In this document: in pieces, positions 50,953 through 61,379 of the stretch
Layout: every line of letters starts with the position of its first letter
How positions within the stretch are numbered: the first letter of the stretch is position 1
Origin: Leclercia adecarboxylata
Lineage (GTDB): Bacteria > Pseudomonadota > Gammaproteobacteria > Enterobacterales > Enterobacteriaceae
Direction: 5' to 3'
Length of the DNA stretch: 64,000 nucleotides
NCBI RefSeq assembly: GCF_006874705.1
Contig: NZ_CP035382.1
Coordinates: 2,542,001 to 2,606,000 of the forward strand
The notes under the pieces: model-generated
Databases searched by the model: none
Told to the model about the DNA's origin: nothing
Seen by the model: only the letters and a program-made list of their open reading frames with translations
Made by a program: the position numbers and the translations under genes

Positions 50953-52662
50953 TTAATGTGTCAGGGTTGCCGTAGATTCCGGGATGCTCTTAACCGGGGC
51001 GGCGACAGGGAGATAGTGCTGCTCAGCGCTCTTCGCCCACTGCTGGTAGCGCTGATAAAGCTGTTCAAATCGTTGCGCCTGCTGTGGGCGCGGCTGCAGG
51101 GTGCTTTCCACCTGGCTCGCCATATGCTGCTGCGCCGTCGGGATATCGGCATGTACCCCCGCAGCGACCGCGGCGAAGATCGCCGCGCCCAGGGCGCAGC
51201 ACTGATCGGAGGCGACAATCTGCAGCGGCCGATTCAGCACGTCGCAGCAGGCCTGCATGATCACCGGGTTTTTACGGGCGATACCGCCCAGGGCCATCAC
51301 TTCATTAACGGCGATCCCCTGCTCGGTGAAGCACTCCATAATGGCGCGTGCGCCAAAGGCGGTGGCGGCCACCAGCCCGCCGAACAGCGCCGGGGCGTCG
51401 GTGGCGAGATTCAGATCGGTAATGACCCCTTTAAGACGCTGGTTAGCATTCGGCGTGCGGCGGCCGTTAAACCAGTCGAGCACCACCGGGAGATGGTCGA
51501 GGGACGGATTTTTGGCCCAGGCCTCGGTCAGCTGCGGCAGGAGCTGTTTCTTGCTGGCGTCGATCTGGGTTTTCAGTTCCGGATGTACGACCGCCAGCTG
51601 ATCCAGCGGCCAGCCCAGCACCCGGCCAAACCAGGCGTAGATATCCCCGAAGGCGGACTGCCCCGCTTCGAGGCCGATAAAGTCCGGCACCACGCTGCCG
51701 TCCACCTGGCCGCAGATGCCTTTCACGGCGCGGTCGCCGACGCTGGCTTTATCCGCCGTCAGAATGTCGCAGGTGGAGGTGCCGATCACTTTCACCAGCG
51801 TATTCGGCTGGGCACCGGCACCGACCGCGCCCATATGGCAGTCAAATGCGCCGCCGGAGATGGCGACTTGCTGCGGCAGGCCAAGGCGTTCCGCCCACTC
51901 GGCGCACAGGGTGCCCACCGGGATATCGGCAGTCCAGGTGTCGGTAAACAGCGGGTAGTCGAGGTTCTGGTTGATGATTGGGTCGAGTTCGTCAAAGAAG
52001 GCGGCAGGCGGCAGGCCACCCCAGCTTTCATGCCAGAGGGATTTGTGCCCGGCGCTGCAGCGGCCGCGACGGATATCCTGAGGGCGGGTGGTGCCGGAGA
52101 GCAGGGCCGGAACCCAGTCGCACAGCTCAATCCATGACACCGCCGCCTCGGCAACGCGCCGATCCTCGCGCGTCACGTGCAGGATCTTCGCCCAGAACCA
52201 TTCGCTGGAGTAAATGCCGCCGATGTAGCGGGAGTAGTCGCTTTTGCCAGGCTGATGGCACAAACGGGTGATGGCCTCGGCTTCTTCCACCGCGGTATGG
52301 TCTTTCCACAGCACGAACATGGCGTTCGGGTTATCGGCAAACTCCGGGCGCAGCGCCAGCACGTGGCCGTCGGCGTCAATCGGGGCCGGGGTGGAGCCGG
52401 TACTGTCCACGCCAATGCCGACGATCTGGCTGCGTTGCGCTTCGCTTAATTCAGCCAGCACGGTTTTGATCGCCGCTTCCATCGACTCGATGTAGTCGCG
52501 AGGATGATGGCGGAACTGATTGTTCGGCGCATCGCAGAAGCGCCCCTCCTGCCAGCGCGGGTACCACTCAACGCTGGTTGCTATCTCCTGACCCGTTGTG
52601 CACTCCACTGCCAGGGCGCGTACTGAGTCACTGCCAAAATCGAGGCCAATCGCAATTGCCAT
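50953..52662 (-). CDS. araB: L-ribulokinase
   Basis: FGGY-family kinase phosphorylating L-ribulose. It has 569 residues (566 in K-12). The N-terminal phosphate-binding motif is [18 protein letters not shown], and the second is [13 protein letters not shown] near residue 285. The FGGY signature region occurs as [14 protein letters not shown]. The start ATG at 52662 is preceded by a GGAGCAAC site. It is the first gene of araBAD and is controlled by AraC from the divergent region 52663-52997. Confidence 0.97.
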   Translation of the reverse strand: MAIAIGLDFGSDSVRALAVECTTGQEIATSVEWYPRWQEGRFCDAPNNQFRHHPRDYIESMEAAIKTVLAELSEAQRSQIVGIGVDSTGSTPAPIDADGHVLALRPEFADNPNAMFVLWKDHTAVEEAEAITRLCHQPGKSDYSRYIGGIYSSEWFWAKILHVTREDRRVAEAAVSWIELCDWVPALLSGTTRPQDIRRGRCSAGHKSLWHESWGGLPPAAFFDELDPIINQNLDYPLFTDTWTADIPVGTLCAEWAERLGLPQQVAISGGAFDCHMGAVGAGAQPNTLVKVIGTSTCDILTADKASVGDRAVKGICGQVDGSVVPDFIGLEAGQSAFGDIYAWFGRVLGWPLDQLAVVHPELKTQIDASKKQLLPQLTEAWAKNPSLDHLPVVLDWFNGRRTPNANQRLKGVITDLNLATDAPALFGGLVAATAFGARAIMECFTEQGIAVNEVMALGGIARKNPVIMQACCDVLNRPLQIVASDQCCALGAAIFAAVAAGVHADIPTAQQHMASQVESTLQPRPQQAQRFEQLYQRYQQWAKSAEQHYLPVAAPVKSIPESTATLTH

Positions 52663-52695
52663 GGTGTTGCTCCATCAAAAAACAGATATGAATGA

Positions 52696-52759
52696 ACATT
52701 AGAGAGTGAGGGGAAAAATCGTCAGGCAGGATCCGCTAATCTTATGGATGATTTTGCTG
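52696..52759 (-). promoter_or_regulatory. araBAD promoter with araI1 and araI2
   Basis: Minus-strand -10 TAATGT (52701-52696) lies 18 bp from CTGACG (52725-52720). The AraC half-sites are araI2 at 52722-52739 (overlapping the -35) and araI1 at 52743-52759, which carries the TCCATA core. The arrangement matches K-12. Confidence 0.85.
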
Positions 52760-52772
52760 TGACATGGGAAAG

Positions 52773-52788
52773 TGTGACGCCGTGCAAA
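52773..52788. promoter_or_regulatory. CRP site between araBAD and araC
   Basis: TGTGACGCCGTGCAAA has a perfect left half and a degenerate right half of the TGTGA-N6-TCACA consensus. It is the same sequence as in K-12, between araI1 and araO1, and serves both divergent promoters. Confidence 0.8.
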
Positions 52789-52793
52789 TAATC

Positions 52794-52831
52794 TATGTGG
52801 ACATTTCTGCCGTGGTTATAGACACTTTTGT
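52794..52831 (+). promoter_or_regulatory. araO1 operator / araC promoter region
   Basis: The two half-sites (TATGTGGACATTTCTGC and TTATAGACACTTTTGTT) align with K-12 araO1, through which AraC represses its own promoter. The araC -10 could not be fixed. Confidence 0.65.
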
Positions 52832-52952
52832 TACTGCCGACCCGCTCGATGTTACGGTTAAATCGCAACGGAAGCGTTTAGATGGCGGACCTAAAAGCGG
52901 GCTGATACCTTTTCGCTCTTTCGCTGGCCCCTTTTTATGCCGCTTTTGTTGA

Positions 52953-52970
52953 TATGGACAAATGGTTTCC
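52953..52970 (-). promoter_or_regulatory. araO2 half-site in the araC leader
   Basis: TATGGACAAATGGTTTCC is the reverse complement of an AraC half-site with TCCATA core. It begins exactly 210 bp from the matching base of araI1 (52743), the loop length known from E. coli. It lies in the 5' untranslated part of araC. Confidence 0.8.
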
Positions 52971-52997
52971 TTCAGGACCGTCAGGAGTAAAGACAAT

Positions 52998-53843
52998 ATG
53001 GCTGAAACGCAAAGTGATCCCCTGCTGCCGGGCTACTCATTTAACGCGCATCTGGTGGCGGGGCTGACGCCCATTGAGGCCGAAGGCTATCTCGACTTTT
53101 ACGTTGACCGACCGCTGGGGATGAAGGGCTATATCCTCAACCTGACCGTGCGCGGGGAGGGGGTGATCAAGAATGGCGATCGGACCTTCGTCTGCCGTCC
53201 GGGAGATATCCTGCTCTTTCCGCCGGGCGAAATTCACCACTATGGCCGCCATCCCGATGCCCGGGAGTGGTATCACCAGTGGGTCTACTTCCGTCCCCGC
53301 GCCTACTGGCACGAATGGCTGGCCTGGCCGTCGATGTTTGCCCATACCGGCTTTTATCGCCCGGATGAGGTCCATCAGCCTCAGTTTCGTGAACTCTTCG
53401 CCCAGATCATCGAGGCCGGGCAGGCCGGGGGGCGCTATGCCGAGCTGCTGGCAATCAACCTGCTGGAGCAGCTCCTGCTGCGCCGGATGGAGGCGATCAA
53501 CGAATCCCTGAACCCGCCGCTGGATCACCGGGTGCGCGAAGCCTGCCAGTACATCAGCGATCATCTGGCGGACAGCCAGTTTGATATTGCCAGCGTTGCC
53601 CAGCACGTCTGCCTGTCGCCGTCGCGTCTGTCGCACCTGTTCCGCCAGCAACTGGGGGTAAGCGTGCTGAGCTGGCGCGAGGATCAGCGCATCAGTCAGG
53701 CCAAGCTGCTGCTCAGCACTACCCGGATGCCGATTGCTACCGTCGGGCGCAACGTCGGCTTTGAGGATCAGCTCTATTTTTCCCGGGTCTTCAAAAAATG
53801 CACAGGCGCAAGCCCGAGCGAATTTCGCGCCGGTTGTGAATAG
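52998..53843 (+). CDS. araC: Arabinose operon regulator AraC
   Basis: Dual regulator: without arabinose it loops DNA between araO2 and araI1, and with arabinose it shifts to I1-I2 and activates araBAD. An N-terminal arm and cupin (about 1-170, [20 protein letters not shown]) binds sugar and dimerises. The C-terminal AraC/XylS domain (about 178-281) has two helix-turn-helix units ([20 protein letters not shown] and [21 protein letters not shown]). The ATG at 52998 ([15 protein letters not shown]) has CAGGAG upstream. The 281 residues match Salmonella-type AraC and lack the 11-residue tail of K-12. Confidence 0.97.
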   Translation: MAETQSDPLLPGYSFNAHLVAGLTPIEAEGYLDFYVDRPLGMKGYILNLTVRGEGVIKNGDRTFVCRPGDILLFPPGEIHHYGRHPDAREWYHQWVYFRPRAYWHEWLAWPSMFAHTGFYRPDEVHQPQFRELFAQIIEAGQAGGRYAELLAINLLEQLLLRRMEAINESLNPPLDHRVREACQYISDHLADSQFDIASVAQHVCLSPSRLSHLFRQQLGVSVLSWREDQRISQAKLLLSTTRMPIATVGRNVGFEDQLYFSRVFKKCTGASPSEFRAGCE

Positions 53844-53972
53844 AAGGTAAATAAAACTAAACATATTCGCTGAATGCCGTTCACACCCGGTAAACTATTC
53901 AGACAATTGTTGTCTTGACGCAGCAGGCCTCTCTTCGCAGAATCCCTGCTTCGTCACCTGACCGGAACTGTT

Positions 53973-54740
53973 ATGCAGGCATTGCTGGAACATTTCATTA
54001 CCCAGTCCGTTACTTACTCGCTTGTCGCTGTGGCGTTAGTGGCCTTTCTTGAATCCCTGGCGCTGGTCGGACTGATTTTACCCGGCACGGTGATGATGAG
54101 CGGGCTCGGCGCCCTGATCGGCAGCGGCGAGGTTAACTTCTGGCAGGCGTGGCTGGCGGGGATCGTCGGGTGTCTGCTGGGGGACTGGATCTCATTCTGG
54201 CTGGGCTGGCGCTTTAAAAAGCCGCTTCACCGCTGGTCGTTCATGAAGAAGAACAAAGCCCTGCTCGATAAAACCGAGCATGCCCTGCACCAGCACAGCA
54301 TGTTTACCATTCTGGTGGGCCGCTTTGTTGGTCCGACGCGTCCGCTGGTGCCGATGGTGGCGGGGATGCTGGATCTGCCGGTGACCAAGTTCATCGTGCC
54401 GAACCTGCTGGGCTGCCTGTTCTGGCCGCCGATCTACTTCCTGCCGGGCATTCTGGCCGGGGCGGCCATTGATATTCCTGCCGGGGTTCAGAGCGGCGGC
54501 TTTAAGTGGCTGCTGCTGGCGACCGCGCTGCTGCTATGGCTGGCGGCATGGCTCTGCTGGCGGCTGTGGCGCAGCAAAAAAGCCTCTGCGGATCGGCTGA
54601 GCAATTACCTGCCGCGCGGGCGCCTGTTCTGGCTGGCACCCGTCACCCTGGGTATCGCTGTGGCGGCGCTGGTGGCGCTGATCCGCCACCCGCTGATGCC
54701 GGTCTACGGCGAGATTTTATTGAAGGTCGTCAGCCGCTGA
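53973..54740 (+). CDS. yabI: DedA-family inner-membrane protein YabI
   Basis: A 255-residue DedA/VTT-domain protein. The family is tied to undecaprenyl-phosphate or phospholipid flipping and to envelope homeostasis, and the role of YabI itself is not proven. It has about five hydrophobic segments, an N-terminal LESLALVGLILPGTVMMSGL, and the signature GRFVGPTRPLVPMVAGMLDLP. The start MQALLEHFITQS is at 53973. It is convergent with thiQ with only 6 bases between stops. Confidence 0.93.
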   Translation: MQALLEHFITQSVTYSLVAVALVAFLESLALVGLILPGTVMMSGLGALIGSGEVNFWQAWLAGIVGCLLGDWISFWLGWRFKKPLHRWSFMKKNKALLDKTEHALHQHSMFTILVGRFVGPTRPLVPMVAGMLDLPVTKFIVPNLLGCLFWPPIYFLPGILAGAAIDIPAGVQSGGFKWLLLATALLLWLAAWLCWRLWRSKKASADRLSNYLPRGRLFWLAPVTLGIAVAALVALIRHPLMPVYGEILLKVVSR

Positions 54741-54746
54741 CCGCTG

Positions 54747-55442
54747 TCAGTGGATCCCCAGCAGGCCCGACGCGCTGGCCTTGCCGCTCACCAGCTGTTC
54801 CGTAGCGCCGTCCCAGGCGATACGGCCATCGGCAATCACCACCGATCGAGGGGCAATTTTAACCGCATCTTCCACGCTGTGGGATACCATCAGCATCGTC
54901 AGGTTCTGGCGTTCACACACCTCTTTGACCAGCAGCAGCATCTCCTGACGTAACGCCGGGTCGAGCGCTGAAAAGGGCTCATCCAGCAGCAGGATCGGCT
55001 GCTCGCGTACCAGGCAGCGGGCGAGGGCGACGCGCTGACGCTGACCGCCCGAGAGCTCGCCCGGCAGCCGGTCCAGCAGATCGCCAATCCCCATTTGCGC
55101 TGCGATATCACCCAGCTTCTGCTGTTGCCCGGCGTTCAGCCTGAGGCCCGGATGCATACCGAGACCGATATTCTGGCGCACGCTCAGGTGAGTAAAGAGA
55201 TTGTTTTCCTGAAACAGCATCGACACCGGGCGCGCGGCAGGCGGCGTGTGGGTGTGGTCCTGGCCCTCAATGGTGATGCGGCCGTTAGCCGGTTGCAGAA
55301 AACCGGCCACCAGATTGAGAAGCGTACTTTTCCCCGCGCCGCTGGGGCCGAGCACGGCGATCAGTTCGCCCTGGCGCACGGACAACGTGAAGCGCATCGG
55401 CAGGTGCTGATAAAGCCAGGTTACATCAGTGAGAGTTAGCAT
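54747..55442 (-). CDS. thiQ: Thiamine ABC importer ATPase ThiQ
   Basis: Powers uptake of thiamine, TMP and TPP by ThiBPQ. It has 231 residues. Walker A is GPSGAGKST (32-40), the signature is [14 protein letters not shown], Walker B is [12 protein letters not shown], and the H-loop is [10 protein letters not shown]. The ATG at 55442 gives [16 protein letters not shown] and overlaps thiP by 17 bases. A longer frame upstream adds 64 cysteine- and arginine-rich residues that are only thiP read out of frame. Confidence 0.96.
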   Translation of the reverse strand: MLTLTDVTWLYQHLPMRFTLSVRQGELIAVLGPSGAGKSTLLNLVAGFLQPANGRITIEGQDHTHTPPAARPVSMLFQENNLFTHLSVRQNIGLGMHPGLRLNAGQQQKLGDIAAQMGIGDLLDRLPGELSGGQRQRVALARCLVREQPILLLDEPFSALDPALRQEMLLLVKEVCERQNLTMLMVSHSVEDAVKIAPRSVVIADGRIAWDGATEQLVSGKASASGLLGIH

Positions 55443-57036
55443 CACGCCCCGGGATTTTTTCGATAACGGTAAATAACGCAAAGCACAGCAGCAACAGCAG
55501 CAGCGCCGTAACGGCGCCATCCTGACTGCGATACGAGCCAATCTGCTGATACAACCAGAACGGCAGGGTGCGGAAATCATCATTGCCAAACAGCGCCACC
55601 ACCCCGAAATCTCCGATCGACAGCACGCAGGCAAAGGCCAGCGCCTGCGCCAGGGGGCGTTTCAGGGCGCGGAGTTCAACCACCTTCAGCCGTTGCCAGC
55701 CGTGCATCCCAAGCGAATCGCAGAGCAGGGTGTAGCGGGCGCTGAGGTCGCGCATCGGATTTTCCAGCACTTTCAGCGCATACGGAATAGCCATCAGGGC
55801 GTTGGTGAAGATGACGATGCCATCGGCCGACTCGGGCAGGCCGATAGTGCTGTTGAACAGCAGGAAAAACCCGCTCGCCAGTACGATGCCGGGCATCGCC
55901 AGGATCAACATTCCGCTCAGATCCAGCGCCTGCCCGGCCACCATTGCCTGCCGGGCATACAGCTCGCGGCTGGTCCACAGCAGCATCATGGTCAGCAGCA
56001 CGCAGAGAAGCCCCGCCCCCAGCGCAATGCGTAGCGAGGTGCCGAGCGCCTGCCACAGCACCGGCTGTTGCAGCACCGACAGCAGATTAAGATTCAGGCC
56101 ATCCACCACCACCGCCAGCAGCGGCGGGAGCAACAGCAGCAGGGCGAGGGTGATGAGCAGGCCATCGGTCAGGCGGCTGTGCAGGCTGTCCTGTGGATCG
56201 CGCCAGCCGGCAAGCTGGCTGCTGCCCACGGCAATGGCTTTACCCAGCCGCTGGCTCAGCATCACCAGCCCCAGGCAGCAGAACATCTGCACCATCGCCA
56301 GCAGCGCCGCGCGGCCCGGATCGTAGTCGTAGCTCAGGGCCTGATAGATGGCGAGCTCAATGGTGGTGGCCTGCGGCCCGCCGCCCAGCGAGAGCACGGT
56401 GGCGAAGCTGGCAAAGCAGAGCATAAAGATCAGCGCGGCAACGGGCGGAATTTGGCGGCGCAGCCATGGCCACTCAACGAAGCGGAAAAAGGACCAGCCG
56501 CGCATCCCGAGCTGGGCGGCAAGCTGGCGCTGCTCGCCGGGGATGTTCTCCAGCGCCTGCAGCAGCAGCCGCGTCGCCATCGGCATGTTGAAAAAGACGT
56601 GTGCCAGCAGGATGCCCTGCAGGCCATATGGCGAGAAGGTCCACTCCAGCCCGAGGGCCTGGCAGATCGCGGCAAGCCAGCCCTGACGTCCGTAGACGCT
56701 GAGGATGCCAAATATCGCCACCAGCACCGGCAGGATCAGGGTCATGGCGCACAGGCGCAGCAGCGCCTGTCGTCCGGGGAAACGACGCCGGTAGAGGGCG
56801 CGGGCAAGAAATATGGCGGGCACGACGGAGAGCAGGGCGGAAAGAAACGCCTGCCAGAACGAGAAGCGAATGACGTGCCACAGATAGCTGTCGTGCAGCA
56901 GCGCCGTAACGTCGGTGGCTGGCGCGTTAAACCACAGCGCCAGAAATGCCCCCAGGGCGACGGCCACCATTAAGATGGCGGCGATCAGCCCCGGGAGTAA
57001 CCAGCCGGCGATCAGCGGCTGACGGCGCGTTGCCAT
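55426..57036 (-). CDS. thiP: Thiamine ABC importer permease ThiP
   Basis: A 536-residue inner-membrane permease made of two tandem BPD-type halves with about 12 membrane segments. Each half carries an EAA-type ATPase-docking loop ([20 protein letters not shown] in the first, [20 protein letters not shown] in the second). The start [16 protein letters not shown] at 57036 overlaps the thiB stop by 25 bases. It is the middle gene of thiBPQ. Confidence 0.96.
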   Translation of the reverse strand: MATRRQPLIAGWLLPGLIAAILMVAVALGAFLALWFNAPATDVTALLHDSYLWHVIRFSFWQAFLSALLSVVPAIFLARALYRRRFPGRQALLRLCAMTLILPVLVAIFGILSVYGRQGWLAAICQALGLEWTFSPYGLQGILLAHVFFNMPMATRLLLQALENIPGEQRQLAAQLGMRGWSFFRFVEWPWLRRQIPPVAALIFMLCFASFATVLSLGGGPQATTIELAIYQALSYDYDPGRAALLAMVQMFCCLGLVMLSQRLGKAIAVGSSQLAGWRDPQDSLHSRLTDGLLITLALLLLLPPLLAVVVDGLNLNLLSVLQQPVLWQALGTSLRIALGAGLLCVLLTMMLLWTSRELYARQAMVAGQALDLSGMLILAMPGIVLASGFFLLFNSTIGLPESADGIVIFTNALMAIPYALKVLENPMRDLSARYTLLCDSLGMHGWQRLKVVELRALKRPLAQALAFACVLSIGDFGVVALFGNDDFRTLPFWLYQQIGSYRSQDGAVTALLLLLLCFALFTVIEKIPGRDANSH

Positions 57037-57995
57037 TCACTGACCCAGGCGGCACGTTTCCCGGCTACTTCCTGCGGGGAGTATTCCAGTGCGGTTTGAG
57101 GTTTCACCAGAGCATCGAAACCGGCCGGTAAAGCCACGTTCGTGACCGGGTACATCCAGTTGCCGGTGGGGATCGTATTCTGGAACGACGGCGAGACCAT
57201 AAATTTCAGGAACTTCTCCGCCAGTTCCGGCTGTTTGCTGGCATAGGTCCGGGCGGCGACTTCGACCTGCAGGTAGTGGCCTTCGGCAAAATCAGCCGCG
57301 GCGTAGTTCTCTTTTTTCTCCGAAATAATGTGATACGCCGGAGAGGTGGTGTAGCTCAGCACCAGGTCGCTTTCCCCTTTCAGGAACAGGCCGTAAGCCT
57401 CGCTCCAGCCTTTGGTGACGGTGACGGTTTTGGCCGCCAGCTTCTGCCAGGCTTCCGGGGTTTTATTCCCGTACACTTTTTGCATCCACAGCAGCAGACC
57501 CAGCCCCGGGGTACTGGTGCGCGGATCTTCGTAGATCACACGCCACTTTTGATCGCTCTCAACCAGCTCTTTCAGGCTCTTCGGCGGGTTTTTCAGCTTG
57601 TTTTTGTCATACACGAAGGCGAAGTAGCCGTAATCGAACGGCACAAAGGTGTCATTCTTCCAGCCGCCAGGGACGTTAACCGCATCGGTCGCCACGCCGC
57701 TTTTAGCGAACAGCCCGGTTTGCGTTGCCGCTTCCAGCAGGTTGTTATCCAGACCCAGCACCACGTCGGCTTTGCTGTTCTTACCTTCCATACGCAGGCG
57801 ATTGAGCAGCGAGACACCATCCTCCAGCGCCACGAATTTCAGCTCGCAGTTACAGTCGGCTTCAAAGGCTTTTTTGACCGCCGGGCCAGGGCCCCAGTCG
57901 GCGGCGAAAGAGTCATAGGTGTAGACCGTCAGGACAGGGCTGGCAACGGCAGGCAGCGCGATCAGCGCCAGCAGGGGAAGAACAGTTTTGAACAC
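57012..57995 (-). CDS. thiB: Thiamine-binding periplasmic protein ThiB (GTG start)
   Basis: Periplasmic receptor for thiamine and its phosphates. It has 327 residues, as in K-12. The signal peptide is (M)FKTVLPLLALIALPAVA, and the mature chain begins SPVLTVYTYDSFAADWGPG. The start is GTG at 57995 with AGAGG six bases upstream. The upstream in-frame ATG at 58046 lies inside the riboswitch and is not credible. It is the first gene of thiBPQ, controlled by the TPP riboswitch in its leader. Confidence 0.96.
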   Translation of the reverse strand: MFKTVLPLLALIALPAVASPVLTVYTYDSFAADWGPGPAVKKAFEADCNCELKFVALEDGVSLLNRLRMEGKNSKADVVLGLDNNLLEAATQTGLFAKSGVATDAVNVPGGWKNDTFVPFDYGYFAFVYDKNKLKNPPKSLKELVESDQKWRVIYEDPRTSTPGLGLLLWMQKVYGNKTPEAWQKLAAKTVTVTKGWSEAYGLFLKGESDLVLSYTTSPAYHIISEKKENYAAADFAEGHYLQVEVAARTYASKQPELAEKFLKFMVSPSFQNTIPTGNWMYPVTNVALPAGFDALVKPQTALEYSPQEVAGKRAAWVSEWQRAVSR

Positions 57996-58039
57996 TTTGC
58001 ACCTCTGTATTTGAGAGTGGCAAAGGATTTTGAGCGACA

Positions 58040-58128
58040 GCCTCAAATCCCTTCGCCGGCGTTATCCGGATCAGGTTCGACGGGTATTTTCTCAGCACAC
58101 GCTTGCGCGCAGCACCCCGTTGAGAACG
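58040..58128 (-). promoter_or_regulatory. TPP riboswitch (THI element) of thiBPQ
   Basis: On the minus strand the leader contains AACGGGGTGC, GTGCTGAGA, ACCCGTCGAACCTGATCCGG and ATAACGCCGGCGAAGGGA in order. These are the conserved THI-box segments forming the pyrimidine and pyrophosphate sensor arms. It ends about 45 bases before the GTG of thiB, so TPP probably blocks translation or early transcription. A weak -10 TACAAT (58139-58134) lies just upstream. Confidence 0.93.
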
Positions 58129-58165
58129 GCGGTATTGTAATGATTTGGTGAATATTACGAAAGTA

Positions 58166-59821
58166 TTATGGTTCCGGCGGCGCAAACCACGCGGATTTAA
58201 AGTCAAACCAGCCGAGGGTGTTCATGCGCAAACCACGCATGCTGCGCTGCCCCTGGATCATCAGCCAGTGGTGGATCAGCGGGACAATCGCCTGCTGGGA
58301 CAACAGCTGCTGGCACCAGACAGCAAGGTTCATCTCGCCCGCACGCCACTCGGCGGCATCCTGCTGCCAGTCGCGCCCAATGCAGTGCTGCAGGAGCGGG
58401 ACTTCATACAGATGTGAAAACAGCGAGAAGTCGAGGGGCAGGGTGAAATTGACGCTGTTGAGCCAGATGTCGCTCACCGTCTCACCACGATACCACTCCT
58501 CGTAGCTGACCTCCCGAATGTTGAGCGTCACCTGCTCGGCGGCCAGCAGTTCGCTCATCATTCGGGCGATCACCCGGTGTTCGATATGCTCGCGGTAGAA
58601 GGTCAGGGTGAGGCTCTCCAGTCCGGCCGGTTTATCGCCGCGTCCCGGGCGGGCGTGGTGCCAGCGCGGCAGCAGGCCATACGCCGGGAACCAGTAGGAC
58701 TGATAGACCTCCTCAGCCTGATAGATCAGGTTCGCAGGAGAGAGGATCCGGCTTACCCACTGACGCACCTCGGCGCTAGCCCCGCGGTGGGAGCGGGCGT
58801 CGAACAGCAGATAGTAACAGCCCTCTTCAAGCCGGCTCTCCACCGCCTTTTCCCCCTCGGTGGGCCCTTCCAGCGTCAGGCCGACGCTAAGCTCTTCGTT
58901 GATATCCGGCAGGACCCAGACGTTCACCTCATCAATCAGCGCCCGGTAGCCAAAGTAGTCATCGAAGGCGCGGATCTTGAGCTGGTTATTGTTGTTGCGC
59001 GAGACGGCGTAAGGCCCTGTGCCCACCGGCAGGCTGGCAAAGTTATTCATCGTTTCCCATTCGCGCGGCAGGATCATCGAGGGGACATATCCCAGCAGCC
59101 ACGGCAGCCAGCGGTCGGGCTGCGAAAGCTGAATATCCAGGGTCCAGGCGGTGGGCGACTGGATCCGGGTGATATGTGAATAGAGGGGCAGCTCGCGGGC
59201 GCGCTGCAGCGAGGCGATGACGTCGGCCATCTCCAGCTCGCGTCCGTGGTGGAAGTGGATGCCGGGCCGCAGGAAAAAACGCCAGTGCAACGGGGAAAGT
59301 TGCTGCCAGTGGTGGGCAATGTCGGCTTCCAGTTCCCCGTTTTCCTCATTTATGCGCGTCAGTCCGCTAAAAATCTGCCGTGCCATGTGGGTTTCGGAGC
59401 GCCGTAATGCGCTGCCCGGCAACAGGTTTTTCATCGGACGATAATAGAGCACCCGCAGGATATGCCTGCCCTGGCGGAAGCTGCGGCCCAGGTGGGAGAC
59501 CAGCATCTGGCGCACCGCGGCCTTTTCACCCACCAGCTGCACCAGCTGTTCGATGCGATCCTGTTCAAGCAGATCTTCCGCCCGCTGCTGCTGTAGCGCC
59601 AGACCGGTATAAAGAAAGGTGAGGCGGGAACGCTTGCCGCGGCCGGCTTCGGCTTCCCAGCTCAGCCAGCCCTGCTGCTGCATGGTGTTGAGCAGGGTGC
59701 GCATATGGCGGCGCGAGCAGCTGAGCAGCTCGGCCAGTTCGCTGAGCGTGGTGTCCCGGGTCTGGCCGTCACAGCACTGCCACAGGCGGATAAATTGTTG
59801 TTGCAGACGACCAGAGGGCAT
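58166..59821 (-). CDS. sgrR: SgrR, activator of sgrS
   Basis: Transcription factor that turns on the SgrS small RNA when phosphosugars accumulate. It has 551 residues, as in K-12. The N-terminal winged helix (about 1-115) contains [22 protein letters not shown]. The C-terminal part is an oligopeptide-binding-like (SBP_bac_5) domain presumed to sense the metabolite. The start [15 protein letters not shown] is at 59821, 67 bp from the divergent sgrS start. It lies upstream of thiBPQ in the same direction, with a separate leader for thiB. Confidence 0.96.
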   Translation of the reverse strand: MPSGRLQQQFIRLWQCCDGQTRDTTLSELAELLSCSRRHMRTLLNTMQQQGWLSWEAEAGRGKRSRLTFLYTGLALQQQRAEDLLEQDRIEQLVQLVGEKAAVRQMLVSHLGRSFRQGRHILRVLYYRPMKNLLPGSALRRSETHMARQIFSGLTRINEENGELEADIAHHWQQLSPLHWRFFLRPGIHFHHGRELEMADVIASLQRARELPLYSHITRIQSPTAWTLDIQLSQPDRWLPWLLGYVPSMILPREWETMNNFASLPVGTGPYAVSRNNNNQLKIRAFDDYFGYRALIDEVNVWVLPDINEELSVGLTLEGPTEGEKAVESRLEEGCYYLLFDARSHRGASAEVRQWVSRILSPANLIYQAEEVYQSYWFPAYGLLPRWHHARPGRGDKPAGLESLTLTFYREHIEHRVIARMMSELLAAEQVTLNIREVSYEEWYRGETVSDIWLNSVNFTLPLDFSLFSHLYEVPLLQHCIGRDWQQDAAEWRAGEMNLAVWCQQLLSQQAIVPLIHHWLMIQGQRSMRGLRMNTLGWFDFKSAWFAPPEP

Positions 59822-59888
59822 AAAAGAGGAACTCCTGACAAAAAATCAGCAATTTATTAATCCCTATATTAAGCCAATAATTCACTTC

Positions 59889-60134
59889 GATGAAGCGAGG
59901 AGGTGAATATGAAGAGGTCTACCGCGAATCAGTTTTACCAACAGTACTTCTCAGCGACAAAGGGAGTGTCCTGGCTGGCCCGCCGGTGTGCAGAGCAGCG
60001 GCTGAAAATACTGGAAGATCTGATGCAGTGGGAGGTGACAACGTCGACCTCGGAACGCTGAATTGCTTCGATCATGTGTGACTGAGTATTGGTGCGAATC
60101 ACCACGCCAGCAGGTATTATCTGCTGGCTTTTTT
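59889..60134 (+). ncRNA. sgrS: SgrS glucose-phosphate stress small RNA
   Basis: The 5' end is placed at GATGAAGC, as in K-12. The RNA carries the sgrT frame, then the pairing segment GTGTGACTGAGTATTGGTG (60075-60093). This segment matches the K-12 seed for ptsG mRNA around its Shine-Dalgarno site. The 3' end is an Hfq-type terminator: stem GCCAGCAG (60106-60113) with CTGCTGGC (60121-60128), then T6. The length is about 246 nt, some 20 nt longer than K-12. It sits between sgrR and setA as expected. Confidence 0.93.
59909..60061 (+). CDS. sgrT: SgrT, glucose transport inhibitor peptide
   Basis: Small protein inside SgrS that blocks the glucose transporter PtsG. It has 50 residues: MKRSTANQFYQQYFSATKGV, then WLARRC, QRLKILEDLMQWE and a hydrophilic tail. 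The core QFYQQYFSAT..WL..QRL..LE.LMQW matches K-12 SgrT (43 residues). The extra residues are a few at the N-terminus and in the tail. GAGGAGGTGAAT gives a strong ribosome-binding site. Confidence 0.88.
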   Translation: MKRSTANQFYQQYFSATKGVSWLARRCAEQRLKILEDLMQWEVTTSTSER

Positions 60135-60164
60135 CGTTTTCACTTGCGCTAAAGGGAACAGGTA

Positions 60165-61370
60165 ATGCTCTGGTTAATGACGATGGGACGCCGGCTCAAC
60201 GGTGTTTATGCCGCCTTTTTAATGGTGGCTTTTATGATGGGCGTCGCCGGTGCGCTGCAGGCCCCGACCCTGAGCCTGTTCCTGAGCCGTGAGGTGGGTG
60301 CCCAACCCTTCTGGGTGGGGATTTTTTACACCGTCAATGCTGTCGCCGGGATCCTGGTCAGCCTGTGGCTGGCGAAGCGATCGGACAGCCAGGGCGACCG
60401 CCGCAAGCTGATCCTCTTTTGCTGCGCGATGGCGATCGGCAACGCGCTGCTGTTTGCCTTTAACCGTCACTATCTGACCTTGATCACCTGCGGCGTGCTG
60501 CTGGCAGCGCTTGCCAACACCGCCATGCCGCAGCTGTTTGCCCTCGCGCGGGAATACGCCGACAGCTCGGCGCGGGAAGTCGTGATGTTCAGCTCGGTGA
60601 TGCGTGCCCAGCTGTCGCTGGCGTGGGTTATCGGCCCGCCGCTGGCCTTTATGCTGGCGCTCAACTATGGCTTTACCGCCATGTTCTCCATTGCGGCGGC
60701 CATTTTTGCCATTAGCCTGGGGCTGATCGCCTTCGCGCTGCCCTCCGTTTCCCGGGTGGACTCTGCAGGTGCGATACCGGTGACCCAGGTCAGCGGCTGG
60801 AAAGACAAAAATGTCCGCAGGCTGTTTATCGCCTCCACTCTGATGTGGACCTGCAACACCATGTACATCATCGATATGCCGCTGTGGATCAGCAGCGATC
60901 TGGGCCTGCCGGACAAGCTGGCCGGGATCTTAATGGGCACCGCCGCCGGGCTGGAAATCCCGGCGATGATCCTCGCCGGTTATTACGTCAAACACGTCGG
61001 TAAACGGCGGATGATGGTGATTGCGGTGGCGGCGGGCGTGCTGTTTTATCTGGGGCTGATCCTCTTTCACAGCCGCGAAGCGTTACTTGCCCTGCAGCTG
61101 TTTAACGCGGTCTTTATCGGCATTGTTGCCGGGATTGGCATGCTCTGGTTCCAGGATCTGATGCCGGGGCGGGCAGGTTCGGCCACTACCCTGTTTACCA
61201 ACAGCATTTCAACCGGGGTGATTCTGGCGGGGATTATTCAGGGCGCGGTGGCGCAAAGCTATGGTCATTACGTGGTTTACTGGGTAATTGCGGCCATTTC
61301 GCTGGTGGCGCTGGTGCTGACCTGGCGGGTAAAAGAGAGTGAAATTCTGGAAGGCGGCTTCACGAATTGA
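60165..61370 (+). CDS. setA: Sugar efflux transporter SetA
   Basis: MFS exporter of glucosides and lactose-type sugars that helps relieve glucose-phosphate stress. It has 401 residues with 12 membrane segments. The start MLWLMTMGRRLNGVYAAFLM aligns with K-12. The loop 2-3 motif is LAKRSDSQGDRRKLI and the conserved stretch GMLWFQDLMPGRAGSATTLF is near the C-terminus. The C-terminal tail is slightly longer than in K-12 (392 residues). It lies 30 bases beyond the SgrS terminator, so it is probably fed by readthrough of sgrS transcription. No terminator follows it that I can see. Confidence 0.95.
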   Translation: MLWLMTMGRRLNGVYAAFLMVAFMMGVAGALQAPTLSLFLSREVGAQPFWVGIFYTVNAVAGILVSLWLAKRSDSQGDRRKLILFCCAMAIGNALLFAFNRHYLTLITCGVLLAALANTAMPQLFALAREYADSSAREVVMFSSVMRAQLSLAWVIGPPLAFMLALNYGFTAMFSIAAAIFAISLGLIAFALPSVSRVDSAGAIPVTQVSGWKDKNVRRLFIASTLMWTCNTMYIIDMPLWISSDLGLPDKLAGILMGTAAGLEIPAMILAGYYVKHVGKRRMMVIAVAAGVLFYLGLILFHSREALLALQLFNAVFIGIVAGIGMLWFQDLMPGRAGSATTLFTNSISTGVILAGIIQGAVAQSYGHYVVYWVIAAISLVALVLTWRVKESEILEGGFTN

Positions 61371-61379
61371 GAGCCCATT

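Noticed and set aside
55443..55634. N-terminal extension of thiQ with six consecutive cysteines
   Set aside because: This is thiP sequence read in another frame. ThiQ homologues start at the ATG at 55442.
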